NCBI GenBank assembly: GCA_023055355.1
Contig: JALJCS010000015.1
Span: forward strand, 21,875,516-21,939,515
Origin: Agelaius tricolor
Lineage: Eukaryota; Chordata; Aves; Passeriformes; Icteridae
Reading direction: 5' to 3'
DNA: 64,000 bases
Positions 36,130-47,725 of the stretch are shown here, in pieces (position 1 is the stretch's first letter; each line of letters opens with the position of its first letter). The notes beneath the pieces were generated by a model. That model searched no databases. It had not been told where the DNA came from and saw nothing but the letters and a program-made list of their open reading frames with translations. The position numbers and the translations under genes are program-made.

Positions 36130-37195
36130 ATGGATTTTATTTTGTTTTTTTATTAATTTTTAGTTAATTTTTTTTTTTAATTTAATTTTTATCTTTTATT
36201 TTTAGTTTTAATTTTTCTAGTTTTCAAGCTTTTTATTTTATTTTTATCTTTTATTTTTAGTTTTAAGTTTTCTATTTTTAAAGCATTTATTTTATTTTTT
36301 AAATTTTATTTTTTATTTAATTTTTAGTTTTAATTTTTCTATTTTTAAAGCGTTTTATTTTTTTATTTTTATTTTTATCTTAATTTTTGTTTTGATTTTT
36401 TTATTTTTAAAGCATTTTTTTTTCTATTTAATTTTTATTTTTGATTTTTCTATTTTTAAAGCTTTTTATTTTATTTTTTATTTTTTTTTAATTTAATTTT
36501 AATTTTTAATTTTTCCATTTTTAAAGCACTTATTTTATTTTTTTAATTTTATTTTTTATTTAATTTTTAGTTTTCATTTTTTACTTACAAAATATTTATT
36601 TTATTTTTTAATTTTATTTTTTATTTAATTTTAATTTTTAATTTTTCCATTTTTAAAGCATTTATTTAATTTTTTATTTTTTATTTAATTTTTAGTTTTC
36701 ATTTTTTACTTACAAAATATTTATTTTATTTTTTTAATTTTATTTTTTATTTCATTTTTATTTTTGCTTTATCTATTTTTAAAGCATTTATTTTATTTTT
36801 TTTAATTTTTAGTTTTGATTTTTTTTATTTTTAAAGCATTTATTTTATTTTTTAAATTTTATTTTTATCTTAATTTTTAGTTTTGATTTTTTTATTTTTA
36901 AAGCATTTATTTTATTAATTACTTTTTATTTAATTTTTATTTTTGAGTTTTCTATTTTTAAAGCTTTTTATTCTATTTTTTAATTTTTTAATTTAATTTT
37001 TATTTTTAATTTTTTTATTTTTAAAGCATTTATTTTATTTTTAAATTTTATTTTTTATTTAATTTTTAGTTTTGATTCTTCTATTTTTAAAGCTTTTTTT
37101 TTTTATTGTTACTTTTAATTTTTCTTTTTTTCTCTTTTTCTTTTTTCTTTTTTTTTTCTTTTCTTTTTAATTTTTAAAGCTTTTTATTTTATTTT
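36130..37195. repeat. AT-rich low-complexity right arm
   Basis: About 1.05 kb of TTTTTAAAGC and TTTTTATTTTATTTTTT words, the reverse complement of the left-arm vocabulary. No genes. Confidence 0.9.
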
Positions 37196-37224
37196 ATTTG
37201 GTGCTGTCCAGACCAACTCAAGCT

Positions 37225-37470
37225 GGTGATTGTGGTGGTGTTTGAGGGTCTTGCAGTTACCCCGATTAATAGGTGGTAGAGATGATGTTTGGAGGCCACA
37301 GTGTTACAGGTAGGGGTTAAACAGTTTTTTAGGGTCTTTCAGGTGATTTTTCAGGGATTTTTAGGGATTTTTTAGGGGTTTTTTTGCAGGAGTTTTTTAG
37401 GAATTCTCTGGAAATGTTTAGGATACCTTTAGGGCTTTTTCAGAGCTTTTAAAATAATTTTTTAATGACT
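37225..37470 (+). repeat. Subtelomere-like block, copy 1, with degenerate TTTTAGGG repeats
   Basis: A head segment (AGATGATGTTTGGAGGCCAC then TTACAGGTAGGGGTTAAACA) runs into an array of TTTTTAGGG-like words (37,317-37,450). The same head and array occur near 47.1-47.7 kb and 48.2-48.4 kb. The TTAGGG-like strand is plus in all three. Confidence 0.75.
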
Positions 37471-38990
37471 GTCTTACCGGGGCGCCCCAGCCACCCAAGG
37501 CACCCCGTGCCGGCGCCGCGGCGCTCCAGCCCAGCCTCCCATCTCCACGGCCCCGCCGCCACCCCCCACTGCTTTCGCTGCAGCTTTGGTACAGCCTGGT
37601 CCCGGTTCCGAGCCACTGCGTGCCGCTGTCCGGCCACAGCCGGCATCCCTGTGCCCTGTCACGCCACTTCTGCCGCCACTGCGTCTATACACGGCACCAC
37701 AGCAGGGGAAAACTGCAGCGCCTTGCATGTATCCTTCCGCGTCTCTCCTTCTGCCGGGCACCGAGAGATCCCTCTGCAGCGGGTAACCCTGAGCAACTGA
37801 TACCTGGTGTGCCTCCGCGTTTTCGCCTTCCACACTCCTAGCACCCAGTGGGACTACTTTGTGTCACGATTCGTCTGCACAGCCACATCCATGCACACAA
37901 ACCGTGCGACGAGGAGGAGGAGGAGGAGGGTGGAATATGACAGCTGCTTTAATAAATGTAGGACAGACAGAATTATTTTGCCCCTGCAAATGCCAACCCT
38001 TTGATCCCAACGCAAAAGAATTTCGATAAATAACCGTTCCCAAATAGCTCCAGAGTCCCCCCAGTGTTTGGGACAGATTTCTCGACCCAAAATGAGACAG
38101 TAAATCCTCAAAATTCGCCAGCATTAATGCCAAAGTTAGAAAACTCACAACAATCTTTTGATAATTTTCAACTAACAGACTGGTTTGAAAAACGCCAGTC
38201 ACTTGTTTTTGAAATTTTTGAAAGTTTAATAGTAATAAAATGGTTATAAAAATAGTAATACAATCAGAGTAATAATAATTTGGACAATTTGAATTAGGAC
38301 AATATGAGATAACAAAAACAAAGAGTTACGGACATCGGGGTACCTTTTTCTGGGCAGCACGGGCCCGAAAAAGGACCCCCGTTAACAAAGGATTAACCCT
38401 TAAAAGCAATAGCCTGTTGCATAGTCATACACTTCATACATGATGCATAAATTCCATTCAAACACAGGATTCTGTCTGCTCATCATCAGCTTCTTCCTTC
38501 TAATCCTAACAGTGCCTTGGAGGCGGGGAGAAGTTCGTTTCTTCTGATAAGAGGGCAATAAATTCTTTTTCTCTGAAAGATTCAGGTGTCCTGTGGCCGC
38601 TATCTCACTGCAGGTCCTTTCTTTAAAAAAAGTATCTTACATAGCATCGTTTCTATTTTAACAGTTTTTGTAACCTAAAACTATATTTAACACACTACTT
38701 AAGAGAATTAATACAGCATTACTTTCTAACACAACACATATAATATTCATTTTATTATTTCTGAAAAGCCAATCATAAAATACATGCATTTTTCACAATC
38801 CCCACTCCTATTCTTTGTAAATCATTTGGCTTGAGCAATATTTCTTATCTACTTGCATCTTCTGGACTATGCTGGCAAAATAAAACAGGGGATTACACAA
38901 GGAAGAAATATAAAAACAGTTGTAACACATAAAATAAAAGATCCTAATTTCTTCTAATACATTACCCTACCAGCCAGGTTTTAACATTGT
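37470..38990. other. GC-rich then AT-rich DNA flanking the provirus; unresolved
   Basis: From 37,470 to 37,850 the sequence is GC-rich with no recognisable gene. After that come a GAG/GGA-rich run at 37,910-37,928 and sequence that may be LTR or 3' flank of the minus-strand provirus (a TGTCACG start-like motif at 37,861 and an AATAAA at about 38,560). I cannot set boundaries. Confidence 0.3.
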
Positions 38991-38999
38991 TTTCTAATT

Positions 39000-39722
39000 T
39001 TTGGACTGGTACCTCGGTTATTATATGCGTATATATATTTTTTTCTTCTTTGATTTCTTTTGCTTTTTCTAGAATGACTTTTCTGTGCTCATCAATTTTC
39101 AACAATCTGATATATTAAACTTTCCACAAACACCCCCTTCTTTGGCCAATATATAGTCTAAAGCCAACCTATTCTGATACACTACAGGTTTTGTTTGGCT
39201 TAGCTGACTTGATAATAACTCTAAGCCTGGGCGGCTCCATTTGCTATCATTTCCATAACTGCTTGGAGTCTTGTAATACGACTCAATAGATAATTTGGGG
39301 TCAATACAGAGTTCAATTGCTGTGCTGGTTTTACTTTTTTGTTTATTATTTGTTTTTTTTACCAAATCTTGAACCGTATCTTCAAGATTAAATTTAAAAC
39401 AAATCCATCTCTCTCCTTTTAGACATTCAATTCCAAATCTATTACCACATTTTCCTAAGTTTCTTGTAATCCAATAATTTATTCCGTTTTGCCTACAGGT
39501 TCTTAATTTGGATGGGTTATAACAGTGGCTGTTGACATAGGTGTGTGTAATTAAAGAGGAACTTTGGTTTCTTTCCACGTGATGCTTTCTGTAGCATTTG
39601 TGACACGATCTTGCTGGTATCCCAAAAGGGAAAAGAGAACAAATGAGTGCCAGAAACAGGAATAACAGAGGTCCAGTATGCCTTATACTCCCATCTCCCA
39701 GGCCTGTGAGGTTGCAATCCAC
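39000..39722 (-). pseudogene. Envelope fragment (leader/surface and transmembrane-like parts)
   Basis: The frame begins with a hydrophobic leader-like segment ([16 protein letters not shown]). A cysteine-rich region follows, and then a stretch with [16 protein letters not shown], characteristic of the transmembrane subunit of gamma-type envelopes. A stop follows near 39,099, and past it more decayed transmembrane-subunit sequence can be read. The usual cleavage site and fusion peptide are not recognisable, so the two subunit parts appear joined by deletion. Non-functional. Confidence 0.7.
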
Positions 39723-39966
39723 AGCAGGTGTATTTGATCTTCTCGGTGGCGAAATACAGAGGCCAATCTGGTCTTGCCCTCTATTTCCTTGTCACATTCT
39801 CTTAACTAATTTCCAGGCAAATTGGTTTTGACACCCTTTAACTGTGGTCTCTTACCGTTCTTCAGGTATCTCTCATTCACCAGGCACTAATAATTCCCAT
39901 CCACAAAGCTAAGTTATTACTTTAACACTTTTTGCAATAAGAGCATAAATGTTGTGAACTACAATA

Positions 39967-40341
39967 CTAATTATTCTCACAATTCAAGCATTTACTTATA
40001 ACCCAGCTAGCATGTCCAGTATTGGAATGAATCAAATAAAGTTTACTGATGGAAATGGTAATTCCCCTTCTCCCCAGTACAATTCTCAGGCTAAGGTCAG
40101 AACACAAAAACAGTCTTGATCCTTCTATCTGGAGTATTCCTCCCCTAAGGAGATGTTCAGGCAGTGCTTGAAACCAGTGGTATAAGCATTGTCTTACTTC
40201 TGAATTCAGTGTTATTCTTTGTACATTTCTTGGATCATTTGGCTTTTCCAAACTATTACCACTCAGTCCCCATTGGAAAGTCAGTTTGGTATCACCCGGT
40301 TTAAATGTGATAGTCCATTGATTCTGCTGGCATGAATTCAC
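39967..40341 (-). pseudogene. Probable envelope surface-subunit fragment
   Basis: A 124-codon frame lies between pol remnants and the clear env fragment. It has Cys and Trp residues in a pattern compatible with a surface subunit, but no diagnostic motif. Assignment is by position. Confidence 0.35.
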
Positions 40342-42143
40342 CCTTTTTCCGTGATTCTGATTGCTGCTTCGGTAGTACCTGGATAGGACTTCTTAATAGC
40401 ATAGTAATAAAAGTAAGATAATACTGCATTAACTTTTACCATTCACTTTTCTTCCAAACTTTCTGGGTTTAGCTAAAAGCTTTTTCCACAGCAGCCTCTT
40501 CTTCTTCTATCCAGCTGTGCTAATAGCTGCAGAGGCAAGTTCTTCTTTTTGTGAGTTACAGTTAGTTAAATAAGAAAAGCTAGACCAATTTTAACACTAG
40601 ATGTATCACATCTATTGCTTTTTACTTTTTGGGCAGCATTTAATTGTTTTAGCCTTACAAACCCATTCTTCAGGAAAAAAAAAACAAAAACCAAAAAACT
40701 TCTTTTTAACAGTAAAACAAAACACACAAAAGAAAAGACCAAAAACCTTCTTACTTAAGAAAAACAAACCACTTTGTGAGGTTTGGAGAGTCAGCAATCT
40801 CTGCTTTGATTTTATCTTTTAGTGCTAGCCCCCCTCCCGCTCTTTTCACAGCCTTGCTGTCAATGCCGTGCTGCCACTTCGCTGCAGGGCCGGAGCAGGG
40901 GAGAGCAGCCAGGGGCATGGGGACCCTGGGGGCAGCCTCGCGTCCCTTTTGCCCTCTCTCTCTCTCTTCTCTCTCTTTCTCTTTCCTTCTCTGTCTCGGC
41001 CCACTTACCGGGGCCGACGCAGCCATCCTCGACTCGGGACCCCGGCAGTCTGGGAGCCCCCCTGGCAGTTCCACCACGGAGCCAGCCCGCTCCTGCCTGG
41101 CAAACCCGTGTGTCCCCTGCTGCCAGCACCGCCGCCGGGTCACCTCCATGGATCGGTGCCTGCCGCAGCCTCCGAGACCCCGCCGCTCGTAGGGAGCGGT
41201 CAGACACCTCCCAACCTTGACAACCCCAAACCTGGCGTCCCCAGGTGCTCCTGACATTCTTTTCCTTTCTCTAGTCAACTTCTCCTCTTTTCCCTTCAAG
41301 GAGAGCCCATTCTGCTAAACCCTTTCTGGACCTCAGTTCGGCATTGAATAACCTCCTAACAACCGTGTGTTAAGACACTTCCCTGCCTTTCATGCAAAAA
41401 CCCCGCATTCACACTTCTGCTCTCTTCTAGCACCAAGATGTCATCACTTCACATTCTAACATCTCAGAGTTTGATAACCACCTCCCTACTTCAACTTCTC
41501 TCTTTCTTCTCTTCTTACCTGTTTTTTTGGGTTTTTGTTTTGTTTTTTTTTTTTTTTTTTTATTCAACACACCTCAGATGGTATGAAGTGAACCTAACTA
41601 AATTACTTCCAAAAGTAGGCTTACAACTTTATTTTACTAGGATTGCAGTAGCTGTTAAATACCTACTGGCTAGCTGTGGCTTACTGAGTCTAACATCTTT
41701 GATATATAAGCTACTAGATATTTTTTTACTCTTCCTTACTCTTGAATTAAAATTTTATGAGCTACTCCATTTTCTGTATTTATGTATAAATGATAAAGGA
41801 TTTTTCTAACAAAGGTAAGCTTAAAGCTGGTACTTAGGCTAGTTTTAACTTAACTCTTTTAATTTAACAATATCTTCTTTGGTCTGTTTTACATCATCTC
41901 CTTCTGTCAATTTTTTTCATACATGAATTTTGCTACTTGTGCATACCCCTCAATCTATAATCTATAATATTTTAATAATCTAGGTAATTTTCTGATCTCT
42001 CTCTTTGAAGAGGGAGGGAGAACGAATAAAATTCTTGCAATTTTCTCATGGTTGGTTTTCTAGCTACTTTTATTTATTAAGTGTCTAAGATATTTTACCA
42101 CTGGGTAGTGAGTCTGAGTTCTTTTATTAACCTCCCTTTAATC
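40342..42143 (-). other. Provirus interior with no recognisable coding domain
   Basis: This is the space where RT, RNase H and integrase would be expected. The segment 40,820-41,300 is GC-rich with CTCTCT runs and looks like unrelated inserted sequence. The rest is AT-rich and unrecognised. Confidence 0.4.
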
Positions 42144-42563
42144 TTATACTAGTCTATAACTCCCATCAGACTTTACTGGGGGAAAAGGGATATTATGAGG
42201 AAACATACAAGGTTCTAATGCCCCATCCTTTATTAGTCCTTCTATTACCGGCTTCAAATCTTCCCGTCCTTCTAAAGATACAGGATACTGACATACACGT
42301 ACGGGACAATCTTCTCTCCCAGTTGTAACCCTTATGGGGTCAATATTTAATCCTCCCCTATTTCCTTCTCCAGCCCAAACTTCTTTGTTGATTTTTTTTT
42401 CTTCATCCTCTTGGCCTAATTTTAAAACTCTAGCTGTCATTTTCCCATTTTCTGATATAACTCCTATTCTTAATTGCACTTGTAAGACTCTTCCCAATAA
42501 ATTGCTACCTGCCCCTGGGACCAATAAGACATCTCCCATCCAAATTTTAGTTTCTTCCCTCAA
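42144..42563 (-). pseudogene. Protease/RT junction and reverse transcriptase N-terminal fragment
   Basis: A 139-codon frame whose second half reads QYPVSLEGREDLKPVIEGL and then GALEPC, PFPPVK and SYRLV. That is the N-terminal fingers region of a gammaretrovirus-type RT. The catalytic YxDD region is not found, and the sequence is broken after YRLV. Confidence 0.75.
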
Positions 42564-42741
42564 TTACTACATCTTTAATGAGCAGAAATGTAAAACTTTC
42601 TCTTTTTGCCCCTGTTACTTTCACTATATGTTTGCTCACACTGTAACTTTTTGGAATATTTAACAGGCAGGTTCTCTCTGCCCCTGTGTCTATTACAAAT
42701 TCCAATTCTTCTTCTTGGGGACCCACTTTTAAAGTTATCAC
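42547..42741 (-). pseudogene. Retroviral aspartic protease fragment
   Basis: The frame contains the aspartic protease active-site motif in FVIDTGAERTCLL, preceded by a short beta-strand-like lead. It is about half a protease domain. The C-terminal flap and the rest continue in another frame into the RT region. Confidence 0.75.
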
Positions 42742-43199
42742 AGGCTCCAGATGGTATTTGTCCCCCCCAAAAAATTAGAGCTTATGACCTCCCTATTCCT
42801 CCTCTGTGCCCATCTCTTTAAAGATTTTCAGATCTTCCACTTACTTAGGACCATTTTCCTATTTCTCTTAAGTTTATCTATTTAGCTGATGTTTCTTCTT
42901 TCCCCTCTAAAAGCTGTCCCTTAAAAACTCTTTTTTTCCCTGCATTTCGCCTTTGATATGCTGTCTCATTTATTCCTTTGATTATGTAATTACAATAATT
43001 ATTCACGTGTTTACTCCCCTCATTATTTTTACCCCACTCAGGAGGTACGGTTGGCATTTTGTCTTCTCTGGGGGTCCCCACAGATTATCTTTTTTCCTAA
43101 GCTTTTATTTCAGCTGCTCTGATTAATTGCCTTTCTTCCTGAGAAAAATATTATTTTCATTACAGACCTCATCTCTTCTCAAATATAAATGTTTGGACC

Positions 43200-43350
43200 T
43201 AAAAATTGGTCTAATTGTTCAGCTATGCCTATGGGATCCTCCAAATATCCCTTTTATTTATTTCTTAAAATTTCAGACCTCAGACGAAGTCAAAGGAGCA
43301 TTTACAAACCCTGGTCCGCCCCCTCCTATGGGAACCTCTTTTAATGGAAA
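43200..43350 (-). pseudogene. Gag capsid N-terminal fragment
   Basis: The minus-strand reading contains PLKEVP and GGPGFVNAPLTSSEV, which resembles the start of gammaretroviral capsid. An in-frame TGA follows and then NFKK, so the frame is interrupted. Nothing recognisable as matrix lies upstream. Confidence 0.7.
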
Positions 43351-43551
43351 TAGACCAATCCCTTTATCCCATTCTTTTTGGATTTTTATCTTCTATAGCT
43401 TTTCTCCCGTATTTTTAGGAAGAATCAGGAGAGGGCTTTCTTTTACCTGAACTTTTAGTGTTTCGATAAAGTGATTCCTTTAGAGAGTTCCGCTGAGCAG
43501 CCGGAGCTGTGGTTACCAAGGGAACGGAGCTCAGGGCAGGACGGGGGAACT

Positions 43552-43680
43552 CGGCACAGCTCCAGGTCTGGGTGCTCCAAAGGCGGGGTCTGCAGCCGGG
43601 ATCGCCCGAGGGGATCGGCACAGCTCAGGGTCTGGGTGCTCCAAAGGCGGGGTCTGCAGCCGGGATCGTCCCAGGGGCTG
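43552..43680. repeat. Tandem duplication, about 64 bp
   Basis: Two copies of GGCACAGCTCCAGGTCTGGG then GTGCTCCAAAGGCGGGGTCT and GCAGCCGGGATCG, starting at about 43,552 and 43,616. They differ by a few bases. The setting is GC-rich. Confidence 0.9.
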
Positions 43681-43944
43681 TTCCGGTGCAGACCGAGCTG
43701 GAGCGTGGATCGGCCCCACGTGGCTCACGGCGGCTGATCCGGCAGAGACAAAGCCGGCGACTGACCCCGGCTGCAGCGGCGGGAGCCGAGCAGAGTCAGG
43801 GCAGCCGGGGATGGGACAGACGGGACCCCCCCTCGGTGCGGTCAGCGCGGTACCCACGGTGCACACGGCAGGACGGACCCCCCGCCCCTTCCGCCGGCAC
43901 AGGGGCTGGGGCAGCCGCGAACGAGTGGGGGAACAAACGGGAAT

Positions 43945-44535
43945 GGATGAGGTAATATTTCTATAAGCAAGATTGAAATGAAAGCGAGCTTTGAGATCCC
44001 TCAGTTACTGAACAACAGGAAAACAATGGTGTGGCCAGCTGAAGGTAATCCCCTTTGATGAAACAACACCCTCTGCCTGCAGACAGCTCCAAGGGGCCGA
44101 GCAGACCCTACCAGCTTGGCAGAAGGGGTCCAAAGAGGAGCTTTTAGGGTTTAAAATGTAACACGGTATGGTAATGTAGTGATTCTTATAGGCTATAGGA
44201 TTTGTGTATTGTACTAGATTGGTTAGTGAGAAGTAGAATATTCAACACAGAAGATGATTTATTGTATTGTAATGGGAACTTCACTCTCTTGACCTTTTAC
44301 TCACTTACCCCTTTTTACTCTCCTATGCTTTTGCTCTCTTACCTTTTTATGCTCTTACCCTCTCATCCTCTCAACCCCTCTCTTCTCTCAGGCCTGCTCT
44401 GAGCTGTGGCTGGCAGCTCCCAGCAGGCCCCTGCACCCAGGCCCTTTGCAATAAACCCCAAGTTCCACGACCTGGCTTCAGAGATCTCTCGTCTCCGTCC
44501 GTCCCGACTGTGCTACCCCCTGATGCTCGTACAGG
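43945..44535 (+). mobile_element. LTR-like sequence, plus strand
   Basis: Contains a TATA-like CTTATAGGCTATAGG near 44,187 and a poly(A) signal (GCAATAAACC, about 44,450). An R/U5-like tail follows (TCTCTCGTCTCCGTCCGTCC) and ends near CTCGTACA. The arrangement is that of an avian ERVK-type LTR. No gag follows, so it may be solo. Edges are approximate. Confidence 0.6.
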
Positions 44536-46500
44536 TAGAAACTCACTCACTAGCAAGGAAAAATCCTTCCAAAGCATTTTTTTCTATTTTTATCCTCCAA
44601 GTGTCCAACTTCTTTTGCTAAATTTCTACAGATTGGAGTTCAAATTACCATTTCTGACCAGTGCAGAGACAAATGATGAAACATTCCTGAGTTATTCTTA
44701 CTCTTCAACTTATGGAAGTAGCCAGCACTCAATTTGCATGATCTAACCAATGTAGACATTTCACAGAAAAGCACTTTCTATAGCAATATTGAAAAACTAT
44801 AGATTGAGGTAAAACCATCAAGTTTCTGCCCTCACTGGTGGAAAGTCACATGTTGTTTGAAGAGCATCCCACTGAATTTTCTAACGATGTGTAAATGTGT
44901 CATCTGGACCACAGGAGATACAGCAGGGTTAAAACACTGAGCAAAACTGAAGTTAACAAACACAAGGTTCATCAACCTTGCAATAGAAGCTTGCAGAAAC
45001 CTTTCAAGGCTTATCCAATAAAACCCTGTGGCACTTTGTTCTTCCCCCTCCTCCCAAATCTCCATCCGTCTGAGCCAACATCAGCAGGAAATTTTGCACC
45101 GGAAGCTTGCCAGATAAAATAGCTATATCATCTGCCATTAGTTTTAGAGAGTTATTCAAAAATAGATTAAAAATTATATATTATTTTTTAGCTGTGTCCT
45201 AAGTTAGGGATGGGCCAAGTCTTGTGTCTTTGTCTCACAGAAAGGTGGTTCATGTGTCCTTTAATATCATATGTGCAAATATTTCCAATCTGCATTCTGC
45301 CTTATCAGAAGGCTAATTACTTTATTATACTATATTACATTACATCTAAACTGAATCTGCCAAGTACTCAACCCCGCACACACCACACACTACTCGTGAC
45401 TGTCACCCAACAGTCCTGACACACACACACACACACTTGGCCCTGACAGGCCAAGGAAACAAAACACCATCACTTTGGGTGAACAATCTCCATGTTGCAT
45501 TCTACTTCGGCACAAAGGCACAGAAAATGAGATAAGAATTGTTTTTCCTTCCTCTGAGGTTCAGAGAACGTGAATCCCAGAAATATTCTTGGGAAGAATT
45601 GTGCCTTGCTTTGCTCTGTGAAGAGAAATGGGGTGACAGGTGCACCCTTGCCTCCAGGGCAAAGAATCACGGAATGGTTTGGGTGAGAAGGGACGTTGAG
45701 GTTTATCTTTGATTTATCCAACACTTCAACAGGCAAGAGGGGGCTCATCTGCTTCAGAGCTGCTTGCTTTTCTCACACCTTTCACAAGCAAAGCCTGAAG
45801 CAACCCCTCCCAAGTTGCCCTATCGACCAGGGGACCCCTCAGCACTCGGTGACACTGCCAGCAAAACCTCAAACTTTTACTCACACAGGGACGAGGCCGT
45901 GCACTCAGTTGTAACCCAGATTCTCTTTTTCCAGCAGTAGCCTCGAACTTCCTTTGTTCTCTCTGCAGGCCTTTTTGCAAACACACCAATTAACAGACTA
46001 CACAAGTTTCACCAGCAGACTTCAGCTAAATCCAAAATTGGTTTCTACCCCGAGTAAAATTTCCAACCCCCTGTCTCACCTGCGATGTTTGGAGATCAAA
46101 GGTCCTGGGCAGGGTGCAGGCCCATGGACACAAATGCCATCCCTTTTCCAAGGGAAACAAAATTCATCACCCCAGTTTCCTTACATCAGTTTTCCAAAGA
46201 CGTTCACCGCTCCCAGGTCACTCAGAGTTCTTGTTGGCTGCAGACTCGGTCTTGGAATTATGGAGTTATGCTTCCTCCTAACACTTATCTCCTCACCTCG
46301 GCCCCCTGCTGCTGCGTCCCCTTCTCCACCCCTAACCCTACTCTATTTTCCAGCCCGCCCTTAACCCGTCCCACCACACTTCCCGCTCCATCCGTTACTT
46401 CACCCACCGCCCACCCGTGACTCCCCTGCAGCAGCACGCAGGAGCCCGAACCCTCGGAGGACGGCGCAGCTCTCGCAGCAGGACAACACCCAAGCGAGAC
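44536..46500. other. Intergenic DNA with a CR1 fragment and short (AC)n
   Basis: No gene recognised. A CR1-like tail lies at about 45,660-45,725 (AAAGAATCACGGAATGGTTT, GAGAAGGGACGTTGAGG). An (AC)n tract is at 45,418-45,436. Confidence 0.45.
45660..45725 (+). mobile_element. CR1-type LINE 3' tail fragment
   Basis: AAAGAATCACGGAATGGTTT followed by GGGTGAGAAGGGACGTTGAG resembles the avian CR1 3' end; short and decayed. Confidence 0.6.
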
Positions 46501-46504
46501 AGGC

Positions 46505-46770
46505 AGGGACAACGTGTGTGGGCTGCAGGGTGTCACAAGGGGCTGCGGGCTGAGGGGAGGGGGTTGGAGGGTGACACAGAGGATGGGGGGAGCTGAGAGG
46601 CAGAAGGGAGCGTTAGGAGCAAATGGGGGGCTCCAGGGTGGCACAGAGATGCTGAGAGGCTGAGAGCGGGGAGCTTGAGGGTGACAAGAAGAGGGTGAGG
46701 GGAAGCAGATGCCTTGAGGGGCAAAGTGGGGGCTGCTTGAGGGTGACAGGTGAACCACCCCTCACACCAC
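46505..46770. repeat. Degenerate G-rich minisatellite, copy A
   Basis: Irregular 35-50-bp repeats built from GGGTGACACAGAG, GCTGAGGGGCAAAG and GGGGGCTTGAG words. The same vocabulary returns at 47,725-48,000. Confidence 0.8.
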
Positions 46771-46774
46771 CCCT

Positions 46775-47725
46775 AACCTTACCCTAAAAACCACCCCTAA
46801 CCAGGTGGAGAGTGCATGGTGGAGGCCAGGGGGCCAAGGGACAATGTCAGAGGTCGGGGTGGCACGCAGACATTGCGGGCTGAGGGGCAAGGAGGGGGAG
46901 GCTTGACAGATGGAGAGTTCACACCGAGGGTTAGGGATACAAAGGACACAGGGTACCAGGTAGGGTTAGGGTACAGGGGCAGCAGCCCTCAACCCAACCC
47001 CAAGGTCACCCTAAAGAGCACCCCTAGGACCCCAGTTTTCCCCAACAGCAGCACAAGGCAGTAACCCCAATGCTGGGACAGCCCCAGAACTCTCCCAGCA
47101 GCTGCAGGCAGCAACCCTAATAAACAGGTAGCAATGATGTTTGTGGTCTAGAGAGTGACAGGTAGAAGTTGGGTGCTGAGCAGTTTTTTAGGGGTTTTTT
47201 TAGGGTTTTTCTCATGGCTTTAAAAGGATATTTTAGGGCTTTTTTTGAGGAGTTTTCCAGGAATTTTCTGGTAACGCTTAGGATACTTTTAGGGCTTTTT
47301 CAGGGCTTTTAAAAGATTTTGTTAGGGTATTTTAAGGGCTTTCTTAGTACTTTTAAGACTTGTTTGGGGGGGGATTTGGGTGTTCTTGGGGTTTTTTTAG
47401 GACTATTGAGGGTATGTGGAGGACTTTTTAGGGCTAGGGTATTTTTAGGGTTTTTGAGGAAATTTTTAGGTTTTTTAGGATCTTATCAGGGCATTTTAAG
47501 GATTTTGGGGTATTTTTGAGCTCTTTTTGGACTATTTAGGGTATATTTAGGGATTTCTAAAGGTTCTTTGGGGATTTTTAGGGGTTTTTTAAAAGTAGGA
47601 TATTTCCAGTGTATTCTAACAGCATTCTGAGGCTGTTTTTAGGTTTTCATGGGGTTTTTAGGACATTTTGAAGATTAGGAGGTTTTCAGGGAATTTTTAG
47701 GTTTTTTTAGGGTCTTTTCATGGCA
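46775..47725 (+). repeat. Subtelomere-like block, copy 2, with degenerate TTTTAGGG array
   Basis: CCCTAACC-type C-rich words (46,770-46,805) and GGGTTAGGG words (46,927 and 46,962) lead to CCCCAACAGCAGCACAAGGC. Next comes the head shared with copy 1 (AGCAATGATGTTTGTGGTCT), and then about 530 bp of TTTTTAGGG-like repeats (47,188-47,720). Confidence 0.8.

Larger units (their letters stand above)
33240..37250. repeat. About 4-kb inverted repeat with AT-rich arms and central minisatellite
   Basis: The left edge (about 33,250-33,325) carries a decayed CTCAAACACCACCACAATCA-like phrase, then AGCTTGAGTTGGTCTGG and CAGCACCAAATAAAAT. The right edge (37,190-37,245) carries the same phrases in reverse complement. 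Both arms consist of degenerate AT-rich words: AAAGCTTTAAAAATAGAAAAA with ATTAAAAATAAAA on the left, and TTTTTAAAGC with TTTTTATTTTATT on the right. Nested inside, 35,085-35,130 and 36,085-36,135 are also inverted copies (GTAAAGTGCTGTAAAGTACC against GGTACTTTACAGCACTTTA). The structure is therefore one long imperfect palindrome. The left arm is longer than the right. Confidence 0.85.
38990..43460 (-). mobile_element. Defective gamma-like endogenous retrovirus, minus strand
   Basis: Remnants occur in proviral order on the minus strand: capsid start (about 43,350), further gag-like sequence (43,081-42,878), protease (42,741-42,547), the N-terminal part of reverse transcriptase (to 42,144), then envelope pieces (40,341-39,967 and 39,722-39,000). 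Matrix, most of RT, RNase H and integrase are not recognisable. Reading frames are broken by stops and the right end is cut where unrelated GC-rich sequence begins (43,460). It is an old, non-functional copy. Confidence 0.75.

Noticed and set aside
37449..37844. Several overlapping frames in the 37.5-37.8 kb GC-rich patch
   Set aside because: Frames on both strands overlap, with compositional bias and no motif.
40751..41299. 182-codon minus-strand frame inside the provirus
   Set aside because: Contains low-complexity Arg/Glu runs from a CTCT tract and has no retroviral motif.
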